NCBI GenBank assembly: GCA_946183385.1
Contig: CAMHBN010000099.1
Location: 1-6,767 of the forward strand
DNA: 6,767 bases
Direction of reading: 5' to 3'
From: an uncultured Ruminococcus sp.
GTDB taxonomy: Bacteria > Bacillota > Clostridia > Oscillospirales > Ruminococcaceae
Shown piece after piece: positions 1 through 5,782 of this stretch (the stretch's first letter is position 1; each line of letters starts with the position of its first letter). The position numbers and the translations under genes are program-made. The notes under the pieces were generated by a model. That model had not been told where the DNA came from. It worked only from the letters and a program-made list of their open reading frames with translations, and made no database searches.

Positions 1-109
1 ATGAACGAAATATATACTGGATATAATATATATTATATTAACTAAATATTAAAGTATCCGATCCATCATTTAATCGCAATTTTGTGCTAAAAATGAGCAA
101 TATTATAGG
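1..109. other. AT-rich intergenic stretch without a recognisable gene
   Basis: This stretch is very AT-rich, unlike the GC-rich pth and mfd genes. The only reading frame from base 1 is ATG followed by 13 more codons (Ile, Tyr and Asn rich) and TAA at 43-45. It has no visible ribosome binding site inside the window and looks like chance. The A/T-rich run just before the promoter at 110 could act as an UP element, but that is inference. Confidence 0.5.
21..38. repeat. Perfect 18-bp AT-only palindrome
   Basis: Bases 21-38 read the same on both strands over all 18 positions, with the centre between 29 and 30. The palindrome contains TATAAT on both strands (22-27 on plus, 32-37 on minus), so it could be a divergent -10 region, a DNA-binding site or a cruciform-prone element. 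I see no good -35 box for the minus strand. In AT-rich DNA a palindrome of this kind can also arise by chance. Confidence 0.55.
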
Positions 110-138
110 TTGATTATCTTGCGGGTTTATTTTATAAT
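110..138 (+). promoter_or_regulatory. Sigma-A promoter of the candidate non-coding RNA
   Basis: The -35 box TTGATT (110-115) and the -10 box TATAAT (133-138) are separated by exactly 17 bp. The -10 is a perfect consensus match and the -35 matches four of six positions (TTGACA). Transcription would begin near 145. A/T-rich sequence lies upstream of the -35. The next strong terminator on this strand is at 482-533, and no gene with a ribosome binding site lies between them. Confidence 0.75.
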
Positions 139-144
139 ACAAGT

Positions 145-540
145 GTCGGAACCGAAAAACTGCCAAAAACAGGGATTCGTTCGACAGCACAATATGAATT
201 ATTATTGTGTCCTGTGATCAACGGCAAATACATCTCGATCTGCTTTCCGGTTCAAACTCCGCCGGATCTTGGTTTCAACACTACGTCTTTGCAGACATTA
301 GGGCAAGAAAGCTGTTTATTAAACATTAATGCCTATAATATGTTTAATCGCCTAAACTCAGCTTCAGACAGTTTACACGCTGTAGACATGACCCACAACA
401 GCAGTTGGATGTATGGATACTTCGGATTGTATCTGCCGTAGTCGGAGATGCGTATAGAGGGTGCGCTTTTCTGACGCTGAGAGACGTTCTTCACTGACTT
501 TTGAGAGGGTGTCGGTGAAGAGCGTCTTTTCTCTTTGTTT
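145..540 (+). ncRNA. Candidate structured non-coding RNA, family not recognised
   Basis: A consensus promoter upstream and an intrinsic terminator at 482-533 define a transcript of about 390 nt. Several stems are visible. One is an irregular hairpin closed by TGCC/GGCA (161-164 with 223-226) that contains 184-187/212-215 and a 7-bp stem 188-194/203-209. Others are TCCGG/CCGGA (246-250/262-266), TTGC/GCAA (289-292/303-306), a long irregular hairpin 309-364, and GATAC/GTATC (416-420/429-433). The longest plus-strand frame (TTG at 205, stop at 441, 78 codons) has no ribosome binding site and resembles no protein I know. I see no tmRNA ends or tag, no RNase P core motif, and no SRP GGAAG-type loop. 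A 6S-like RNA is possible, but the transcript is about twice the usual 6S length. It could also be a long leader or the remains of a lost gene. The exact ends are inferred. Confidence 0.5.
482..533 (+). terminator. Strong intrinsic terminator ending the candidate RNA
   Basis: The arms 482-498 and 511-527 pair over all 17 positions, with two G-U wobbles and a 12-nt loop (499-510). The stem runs into TTTTCTCTTTGTTT. The T-run lies on the right side, so the terminator works for plus-strand transcription. It must serve a transcript starting upstream, since pth begins downstream at 644. Confidence 0.88.
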
Positions 541-546
541 GTGATT

Positions 547-568
547 TCGCCCTGACGGGCGATTTTTT
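547..568 (+). terminator. Second tandem intrinsic terminator
   Basis: TCGCCC (547-552) pairs perfectly with GGGCGA (557-562) around a 4-nt loop, TGAC, and is followed by six T (563-568). The stem is short but GC-rich with a clean T-run. It lies 20 nt after the first terminator's stem and 14 nt before the -35 box of the pth promoter, so it should insulate pth-mfd from upstream readthrough. Confidence 0.8.
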
Positions 569-581
569 GTGCCCTGTAAAG

Positions 582-610
582 TTGCATTTTGGGGCGGGAT
601 ATGGTATAAT
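582..610 (+). promoter_or_regulatory. Sigma-A promoter of pth-mfd with extended -10
   Basis: The -35 box TTGCAT (582-587) and the -10 box TATAAT (605-610) have a 17-bp spacer. The bases before the -10 are TGG (602-604), matching the TGN extended -10 motif. Transcription should begin near 616-618, leaving a short leader of about 27 nt before the ATG at 644. An inverted repeat GCTGA/TCAGC (613-617 and 626-630) spans the expected start site. Confidence 0.85.
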
Positions 611-630
611 AAGCTGATGTACAAGTCAGC

Positions 631-637
631 AAGGAGA
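631..637 (+). promoter_or_regulatory. Ribosome binding site that fixes the pth start
   Basis: AAGGAGA lies six bases upstream of the ATG at 644. The same frame stays open further upstream, back to 569, but that part overlaps the terminator and the promoter and has no ribosome binding site. The start at 644 is therefore strongly preferred. Confidence 0.9.
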
Positions 638-643
638 GATAAA

Positions 644-1270
644 ATGAGTATTTTTGACGTGTTCGACCGTATTTCCGCTAATTCGACGGCGGCAAGAGGT
701 AAAATAGAGTATGTGATAGCGGGCCTCGGCAACCCCGGGCTCGAATACGAGGGAAGCCGCCACAATGCGGGCTTCTTCACGATAGATACGCTCGCGGAGC
801 AGCTCGGCGAGAAGATAGACCGCCTCCGCTTCAAGGGCAAGACCGCGGAAGTCACCATCGGGGACAAGCGCTGTCTCCTGCTCAAACCTACGACCTATAT
901 GAACAACAGCGGCGAGTCCGTCGTGCAGGCGCTGGAGTTCTACAAGATAGACACCGCGAACCTCATCGTCATCTACGACGACATCTCCCTCGAGCCGGGG
1001 AAGCTCCGCATACGCCGCAAGGGCAGCCACGGCGGTCACAACGGAATGAGGAGTATCATCGAGCTCACGGGCAGGGACGACTTCCCGCGCATAAAGATGG
1101 GAGTCGGCAAGAAGCCGCACCCCGACTACGACCTCGCGAAGTGGGTGCTCGGCAAGTTCGGCAAGGAGGACGCGGCGAAGCTCAGGGAAGCCGCCGACAA
1201 CGCCTGCGAGTGCATAAAGCTCATGGTTCAAGGCAAGACCGACGAGGCGATGAATAAGTATAATTCCTGA
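644..1270 (+). CDS. pth: Peptidyl-tRNA hydrolase
   Basis: This cytoplasmic enzyme cleaves the ester bond in peptidyl-tRNAs that drop off ribosomes, recycling the tRNA, and is usually essential. The product is 208 aa. The family core begins near residue 23 with GLGNPG (27-32) and SRHNAGF (38-44), followed by KPTTYMNNSGES (81-92), YDDISLEPG (111-119) and GSHGGHNG (127-134). By family alignment, Asn30, His40 (catalytic), Asn87, Asp112 and Asn133 correspond to E. coli Asn10, His20, Asn68, Asp93 and Asn114. All are present, so it should be active. A leader of about 22 residues precedes the usual N-terminus of this family of roughly 190-residue proteins. It is the first gene of an operon, 12 nt before mfd. 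Ile codons are ATA-rich (8 of 16), as in mfd. The identification is secure. Confidence 0.97.
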   Translation: MSIFDVFDRISANSTAARGKIEYVIAGLGNPGLEYEGSRHNAGFFTIDTLAEQLGEKIDRLRFKGKTAEVTIGDKRCLLLKPTTYMNNSGESVVQALEFYKIDTANLIVIYDDISLEPGKLRIRRKGSHGGHNGMRSIIELTGRDDFPRIKMGVGKKPHPDYDLAKWVLGKFGKEDAAKLREAADNACECIKLMVQGKTDEAMNKYNS

Positions 1271-1282
1271 CAGGGGATAATT

Positions 1283-4200
1283 ATGAAGCTATTCAAGGAC
1301 ATTTTCACCGAGCTCTCGGGCTATAAGAGCGTTCGGGAGGCAATTGAAAAAAACATCTCACCCGTCTCCGTGACGGGTCTTTCGCATATACACAGGGCGC
1401 AGCTGATAAACGCCCTCGACACGGGAAATGTCAGCCTCGTCATCACAGGCAGTGAGGCTGAGGCGAAGAAGCTCTGCGACGACATCAATATGATGTCGGG
1501 CAGCGAGAGCGCCGTGCTCTTTCCGTCGAAGGAGCTCGTCTTCACGCCCGTTGACAGTGCCAACCGCGAGTATGAGTATATGCGCGTATCGGCGCTCGCG
1601 AGGGCGGTGCACGGCGACTGCCGCGTGATATGCGCGAGCATTGAAGCCGTAATGCAGCCCGTTATACCTGTCGGAGTCCTCATCGCGGCTGGTATAGAGC
1701 TCAAAGCGGGGCAGGAGATTGACCGTGACGGGCTCTGCCTTTCCCTCACTCGGAGCGGCTACCAGCGCAGCGAAAAGGTCGAGGGAGCGTCGCAGTTCTC
1801 CGTCCGCGGCGACATCATCGACATCTTCCCCGTGCAAGCTGACAAGCCCATACGTATCGAGCTGTGGGGCGACGAGATAGAGAGCATTTCCGAGTTCGAG
1901 ACGGACACACAGCGCCGCTCGGACGTAAGGCTCGAAAAAGCCGAGATATCGCCTGCGGGAGAGATACTCTACGACGGGAATGAGCTCGCGGACAAGATTG
2001 AGGAGCTCTGCAAGAAGGTGCGCGGCAAGCGTATGGAGCTCATTCGCGAGCACCTCGGCGCGGACGTCCGCAGACTGAGGGCAGGGGAGATACTCGCTCA
2101 CGGAATGAAGTATTATCCGCTCGTTTACGGCGAGCCCTCGACGGTTTTCGACTACGTTGACGGGGCGGTGCTGTTCAGTGATTACTCCAACGTCATGGAC
2201 AGCGCGGCGGGCATAACCACGCGCTACAACGAGGACATAAAGGTGCTCATGGAGGACGGTCAGCTCTGCAAGGGGCTGGAGGGCTACTGCCTTGAGCTCG
2301 CGAAGATACAGCTCATCGCGGAGAAGAAGGTCTGCCTCTATATGAGCAACTTCGTGCAGGGCGGCGAGCGCATCGACTTCCGCCGCCTCGTCAGCTTCGA
2401 GGCTATGCAGACCGCCTACTGGGGCGGCGAGCTCAAGCAGCTCATCGAGGACGTCACCGACTACAAGGTGCGCAAGTACCGCATACTGCTCTGCGCGGGC
2501 AGCGAGAAGACCCTCCCGATAATACGTCAGGACCTGGAGGACGCGGGCATTCCCTGCGATATCGCGACGGACGACCTTGAGCTCCGTGCGGGACGTGTGG
2601 CGCTGATGTCGGGGAGCCTCAGCAGCGGCTTTGAGTACCCTGAGAACAGGACTGTCCTCATCACTCAGGGACGCGCGATGGATTCCGTCCGCAAGCGAAA
2701 GACCCGCTCCAAGCGGAACAAGGCGGAGGAGATACGCAGTCTCGCGGATATCACCGAGGGCGACCTCGTTGTACACAGCGCACACGGTATCGGACGCTTC
2801 ATCGGCATACGCAAGCTCGAATTCGACGGCGTTGTCAAGGACTACATCACTATTCAGTACGCGGGCACGGACAAGCTCTACATACCCGTTACGCAGCTCG
2901 ACATGGTATCGAAGTACATCGGTCCGCGCGATGACAGCGGCGTGAAGCTGAACAAGCTCAGCTCCGGCGAGTGGCAGCGCACGCGCAGCAACGTCAAGCG
3001 TGCGGTCAAGGACATGGCTCACGAGCTGATAGCCCTCTACGCCAAGCGCGAGAAGAGCGAGGGCTTCGCCTTCTATCCCGACGACGAGATACAGCACGAT
3101 TTCGAGGAGCGCTTCCCCTACGTCGAGACGGACGACCAGCTCACCGCTATAGCCGAGATAAAGTCGGATATGGAGCGTATCCGTCCGATGGAGCGCCTGC
3201 TCTGCGGAGACGTCGGCTTCGGCAAGACCGAGGTCGCCTTCCGCGCGGCTATGAAGTGCATACTCTCGGGCAAGCAGTGCGCTATCCTCGCGCCGACGAC
3301 AGTCCTCGCGTATCAGCACTATCAGACGGCTCTGCGCCGATTCGAGCACTTCCCCGTGAACGTGGAGCTCCTCAGCCGCTACCGCTCGCCCAAGCAGCAG
3401 GCGGAAATAGTGAAGAAGCTCGCACAGGGGCGGATAGACCTCCTCATCGGCACGCACAAGATCATACAGAAGAGCGTGAAGTTCAAGGACCTCGGACTCG
3501 CCATAATCGACGAGGAGCAGCGCTTCGGCGTGGCTCACAAGGAGAAGTTCAAGGAGAGCTTCACGGGTGTGGACGTCCTCATGCTTTCGGCTACGCCTAT
3601 CCCGCGAACGCTGAATATGGCTATGAGCGGCATACGCGATATGTCCGTCCTCGAGGAGCCGCCGCAGGACAGATACCCCGTGCAGACCTACGTCATCGAG
3701 TACAACGTCGGCACGGTCGTGCAGGCGATAGTGCGCGAGCTCAGGCGCGGCGGACAGGTCTACTACATACACAACCGCGTCGAGAGCATACTCGCGTGCG
3801 CGGACAGGCTTCATCAGCTCCTGCCCGAGGCACGTATCGCCGTGGCGCACGGTCAGATGGGCGAGGACGAGATGTCCGATATCTGGGAGCAGCTCGTCGA
3901 GCACGAGATAGACATCCTCGTCTGCACGACCATAATCGAGACAGGCGTGGACGTCCCAAATGTGAACACGCTGATAATCGAAGACTCCGACCGCTTCGGG
4001 CTCTCGCAGCTGTATCAGCTCCGCGGACGCGTGGGACGCTCTAATCGCCGCGGTTATGCCTACTTCACCTACCGCCGCGACAAGGTGCTGACCGAGATAG
4101 CCGCCAAGCGTCTCAACGCAATGCGCGAGTTCACGCAGTTCGGCAGCGGCTTCCGCATAGCTCTGCGCGACCTTGAGATACGCGGCGCCGGAAGCATACT

Positions 4201-4753
4201 CGGAGGCAGTCAGCACGGTCACATGGAGGCTGTCGGCTACGATATGTATTTGCAGCTCCTGTCGGAGGCTATAGCCGAGGAGAAGGGCGAGCAGCCCGAG
4301 AAGGTGCCCGAGTGCCTCGTGGATATACAGATAGACGCGCATATCCCCGAGAACTACATCGAGAGCCTCAACCAGCGTATCGACCTGTACAAGAAGATAA
4401 TGCACGTCACCCGCGACGAGGACAAGTTCGACCTCATCGACGAGCTGATAGACCGTTACGGCGAGCCGCCGAAATCGGTGGTGGGGCTCATCGAGGTATC
4501 GCTCCTGAGGAACAAGGCGGCGCATCTCGGTATCACGGAGATATCGCAGAAGAACGCGCAGATGTACTTCTACACGGAATATCTCACCATAGACCAGATA
4601 CAGGCACTGTCGGCTTCGTATAAGGGCAGGATAACCTTCAACGGCTCGGGAAAGTCCTATGTTTCGGTAAAAATCGACCCAAAGAAGCGCCCGTTCGATA
4701 TGATGAAGGAGGTCGTTGGAATAATAGGCTCGGCAGCAGAGAAAAACTGTTGA
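1283..4753 (+). CDS. mfd: Transcription-repair coupling factor (Mfd)
   Basis: This ATP-driven DNA translocase binds stalled RNA polymerase, pushes it off DNA and recruits UvrA, so that the template strand is repaired first. The product is 1156 aa, the usual family length. By family layout the UvrB-like module comes first (about 1-320). It has RGDIIDIFP at 175-183, in the region that contacts UvrA, and no working Walker A. A linker domain follows. The RNA polymerase interaction domain is about 490-555 (VVHSAHGIGRF). Translocase lobe 1 has Walker A GDVGFGKT (642-649), DEEQ (743-746) and SATPIPRT (769-776). Lobe 2 has TTIIETGVDVPN (from 882) and RGRVGR (914-919). The TRG relay region starts near 940, and the autoinhibitory C-terminal domain spans about 1010-1156. 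AGGGG at 1272-1276 serves the ATG. All core motifs are intact. The gene is the second of the pth-mfd operon. Confidence 0.98.
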   Translation: MKLFKDIFTELSGYKSVREAIEKNISPVSVTGLSHIHRAQLINALDTGNVSLVITGSEAEAKKLCDDINMMSGSESAVLFPSKELVFTPVDSANREYEYMRVSALARAVHGDCRVICASIEAVMQPVIPVGVLIAAGIELKAGQEIDRDGLCLSLTRSGYQRSEKVEGASQFSVRGDIIDIFPVQADKPIRIELWGDEIESISEFETDTQRRSDVRLEKAEISPAGEILYDGNELADKIEELCKKVRGKRMELIREHLGADVRRLRAGEILAHGMKYYPLVYGEPSTVFDYVDGAVLFSDYSNVMDSAAGITTRYNEDIKVLMEDGQLCKGLEGYCLELAKIQLIAEKKVCLYMSNFVQGGERIDFRRLVSFEAMQTAYWGGELKQLIEDVTDYKVRKYRILLCAGSEKTLPIIRQDLEDAGIPCDIATDDLELRAGRVALMSGSLSSGFEYPENRTVLITQGRAMDSVRKRKTRSKRNKAEEIRSLADITEGDLVVHSAHGIGRFIGIRKLEFDGVVKDYITIQYAGTDKLYIPVTQLDMVSKYIGPRDDSGVKLNKLSSGEWQRTRSNVKRAVKDMAHELIALYAKREKSEGFAFYPDDEIQHDFEERFPYVETDDQLTAIAEIKSDMERIRPMERLLCGDVGFGKTEVAFRAAMKCILSGKQCAILAPTTVLAYQHYQTALRRFEHFPVNVELLSRYRSPKQQAEIVKKLAQGRIDLLIGTHKIIQKSVKFKDLGLAIIDEEQRFGVAHKEKFKESFTGVDVLMLSATPIPRTLNMAMSGIRDMSVLEEPPQDRYPVQTYVIEYNVGTVVQAIVRELRRGGQVYYIHNRVESILACADRLHQLLPEARIAVAHGQMGEDEMSDIWEQLVEHEIDILVCTTIIETGVDVPNVNTLIIEDSDRFGLSQLYQLRGRVGRSNRRGYAYFTYRRDKVLTEIAAKRLNAMREFTQFGSGFRIALRDLEIRGAGSILGGSQHGHMEAVGYDMYLQLLSEAIAEEKGEQPEKVPECLVDIQIDAHIPENYIESLNQRIDLYKKIMHVTRDEDKFDLIDELIDRYGEPPKSVVGLIEVSLLRNKAAHLGITEISQKNAQMYFYTEYLTIDQIQALSASYKGRITFNGSGKSYVSVKIDPKKRPFDMMKEVVGIIGSAAEKNC

Positions 4754-4776
4754 ATACGCTGCAATTCGCGGTTCAA
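4750..4776 (+). other. Weak stem-loop over the mfd stop codon
   Basis: TTGAA (4750-4754) pairs with TTCAA (4772-4776), and CGC (4757-4759) with GCG (4768-4770), around an 8-nt loop. It overlaps the mfd stop codon. No T-run follows (TCCTCTGTTAAC), so it is not a convincing intrinsic terminator. It is the only hairpin I see that could mark the 3' end of the pth-mfd transcript. Confidence 0.3.
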
Positions 4777-4792
4777 TCCTCTGTTAACATTG

Positions 4793-4821
4793 TGCAAACT
4801 GCCACTTTACAACTGTTTGCA
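4793..4821. promoter_or_regulatory. Inverted repeat around the -35 box, possible operator
   Basis: TGCAAAC (4793-4799) and GTTTGCA (4815-4821) are perfect 7-bp inverted copies with a 15-bp gap. Their centres are 22 bp apart, about two helical turns. The -35 box of the downstream promoter (4806-4811) lies inside the gap and the right arm falls in the spacer, so a bound dimer would block RNA polymerase. It lacks a T-run, so it is not a terminator. The regulatory role is inferred from position. Confidence 0.45.
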
Positions 4822-4834
4822 ATTATGCTAAAAT
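4806..4834 (+). promoter_or_regulatory. Sigma-A promoter of the surface-protein gene
   Basis: The -35 box TTTACA (4806-4811) and the -10 box TAAAAT (4829-4834) have a 17-bp spacer. Each box differs from consensus at one base. TGC (4826-4828) supplies an extended -10. Transcription should begin near 4841, giving a leader of about 68 nt before the ATG at 4909. Confidence 0.82.
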
Positions 4835-4850
4835 GATTTTATAAAAATAA

Positions 4851-4886
4851 GTGCGCGTTTCCCTCTGTTTTTCCGCTTATACGCAC
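4851..4886 (+). other. Stem-loop in the leader of the surface-protein mRNA
   Basis: GTGCG (4851-4855) pairs with CGCAC (4882-4886) across a 26-nt pyrimidine-rich loop. The stem starts about 10 nt after the predicted transcription start and ends 7 nt before the ribosome binding site AAGGAG (4894-4899). It could protect the 5' end of the message or set access to the ribosome binding site. The stem is short and could be chance. Confidence 0.35.
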
Positions 4887-4908
4887 GATAAGTAAGGAGT
4901 TTTTTATT

Positions 4909-5706
4909 ATGAAGATGAACAAGATCCTCGCAGCTATGGCTGCATCAGTCGTTGCCGCTTCTGCATTCTGCGCAATGAGCGTTACATCTTTCGCTGTAGA
5001 GAAGGATGTCAAGTACACTGATTCCGGAAATTCCGCAGGTACTTCCGACGACGGCAAGCTCCTCAGAGCCAATATCCTCAACCAGTGGGCTTCACCTGCT
5101 GTTTCGGATATCCCCACTGAGGATACAGAGAATCCCTATACAAGCTACATCAAGGTAACTTTTGAGGTTTCAGGTATCGGTTCCGACTCCAAGGTCAAGT
5201 CCGAGGGCAGCGCAACTGATAAGGATCTCGAGGCTTTCCTCTGCGGCGGCGTCGGACCTTACAGCCGTCACATGGGCGAGTACGAGTCGGGCAAGATCCC
5301 CGCTGACGAGATCGTTAAGATCACAGGCGACGGTGAGTACACTGTTGAGTGGAAGTTCGACGAGCCTTCTTCAACAGCTCAGATTCTCTACGTTCAGACA
5401 AATATCCCGATCTTTGAGTACGGCGGAGACCTTAAGGATACAAGCGCTAAGCTCACAATAAAGAGCGTAAAGACTGACGACGGCGTTGAGGCTCCCACAA
5501 CTACAACTGAGGCTACGACCACAACAGGTTCTGAGTCTACAACAACTACAACTTCTACAACTACAACAGGCACAGGTACAGCTACAACAACAGCCTCCAA
5601 GAAGGGCGAGGCTTCCGCTCAGACAGGCGACGCAGGTGCTGCTGTTGCGGTTGCTGCACTCGGTCTTGCTGCTGCTACAGCTTTCGCAGTAAGAAAGAAG
5701 GACTAA
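4909..5706 (+). CDS. Secreted surface protein with Thr-rich stalk and sorting-signal-like tail
   Basis: The product is 265 aa. A signal peptide covers residues 1-29 (Lys near the start, an Ala/Val-rich core, likely cleavage after SFA). Residues 30-194 look like an extracellular domain with alternating beta-strand patterns, including YIKVTFEV, GEYTVEWKF and AKLTIKSV. A Thr-rich linker spans 195-229. The C-terminus has AQTGD (237-241), a hydrophobic Ala/Val/Leu stretch, and RKKD at the end. This copies the layout of a sortase signal without the Leu-Pro of LPXTG. The domain may bind carbohydrate or another surface ligand, but I recognise no named family. AAGGAG at 4894-4899 lies 9 nt before the ATG. 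A second ATG (residue 3) is spaced less well. It has its own promoter. Ile codons are nearly all ATC (10 of 12), unlike mfd, suggesting high expression. A simple C-terminal membrane anchor is the alternative to sortase attachment. Confidence 0.8.
   Translation: MKMNKILAAMAASVVAASAFCAMSVTSFAVEKDVKYTDSGNSAGTSDDGKLLRANILNQWASPAVSDIPTEDTENPYTSYIKVTFEVSGIGSDSKVKSEGSATDKDLEAFLCGGVGPYSRHMGEYESGKIPADEIVKITGDGEYTVEWKFDEPSSTAQILYVQTNIPIFEYGGDLKDTSAKLTIKSVKTDDGVEAPTTTTEATTTTGSESTTTTTSTTTTGTGTATTTASKKGEASAQTGDAGAAVAVAALGLAAATAFAVRKKD
5491..5595 (+). repeat. Low-complexity ACA/ACT codon tract encoding the Thr-rich stalk
   Basis: Bases 5491-5595 encode residues 195-229 of the surface protein and consist largely of ACA, ACT and ACC codons broken by Glu-Ala, Gly-Ser and Gly-Thr. 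Such tracts form extended, often O-glycosylated spacers in wall proteins of Gram-positive bacteria. The repetitive DNA could change length by slippage, and in-frame changes would only lengthen or shorten the stalk. Confidence 0.8.
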
Positions 5707-5732
5707 TTCAGTCTGACTAAAGCTATAAGGAT

Positions 5733-5763
5733 AATGCCCTCTGCTTGCAGGGGGCATTTCTGA
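5733..5763 (+). terminator. Intercistronic hairpin with weak T-run, probable partial terminator
   Basis: AATGCCCTCTG (5733-5743) pairs with CAGGGGGCATT (5748-5758) over 11 bp, with one G-U wobble and a 4-nt loop. The following T-run is poor (TTTCTGAT). Only 24 bases separate the stem from the next ATG, and I see no clear promoter there. The lipoprotein gene may therefore depend on readthrough, with the hairpin lowering its expression or protecting the 3' end of the upstream message. Confidence 0.65.
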
Positions 5764-5782
5764 TAGGAAGGAGATAATCATT

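Noticed and set aside
249..262. tRNA-like T-loop GGTTCAAAC
   Set aside because: The flanking bases do not form a 5-bp T-stem and no acceptor, D or anticodon arm can be built around it.
205..441. 78-codon plus-strand frame starting at TTG
   Set aside because: No ribosome binding site, rare start codon, no familiar motif, and it lies across several hairpins of the candidate RNA. A shorter ATG start at 388 (17 codons) also lacks a ribosome binding site.
145..540. tmRNA identity, suggested by GGATTCGTTCGAC near 172-185
   Set aside because: The tmRNA acceptor ends, the T-arm near the 3' end and a tag frame ending in Ala-Leu-Ala-Ala are not seen. The resemblance is limited to a few bases.
333..885. 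Overlapping minus-strand frames of 99 and 170 codons
   Set aside because: They run through the terminators and the pth start, have no ribosome binding site or recognisable domain, and read as antisense of the RNA region and pth.
2971..4044. 357-codon plus-strand frame inside mfd
   Set aside because: It is an Arg/Ala-rich shadow in another frame of the GC-rich mfd sequence, with no start signal.
1358..4525. 1055-codon open frame antisense to mfd
   Set aside because: Length alone is striking, but it is explained by mfd codon bias: few TTA, CTA or TCA codons leave no stops opposite. The translation is low-complexity Leu/Ala/Val/Glu/Arg, while the plus strand carries every Mfd motif.
5491..5595. 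Possible CRISPR or tandem repeat array
   Set aside because: The repetition is codon-level Thr coding without regular repeat and spacer units, and it lies in frame within a clear gene.
5394..5781. Minus-strand Val-rich and Cys/Ser-rich frames and a plus-strand Gln/Leu-rich frame over the Thr-rich stalk
   Set aside because: These are translations of the ACA/ACT repeat in other frames, giving low-complexity peptides only.
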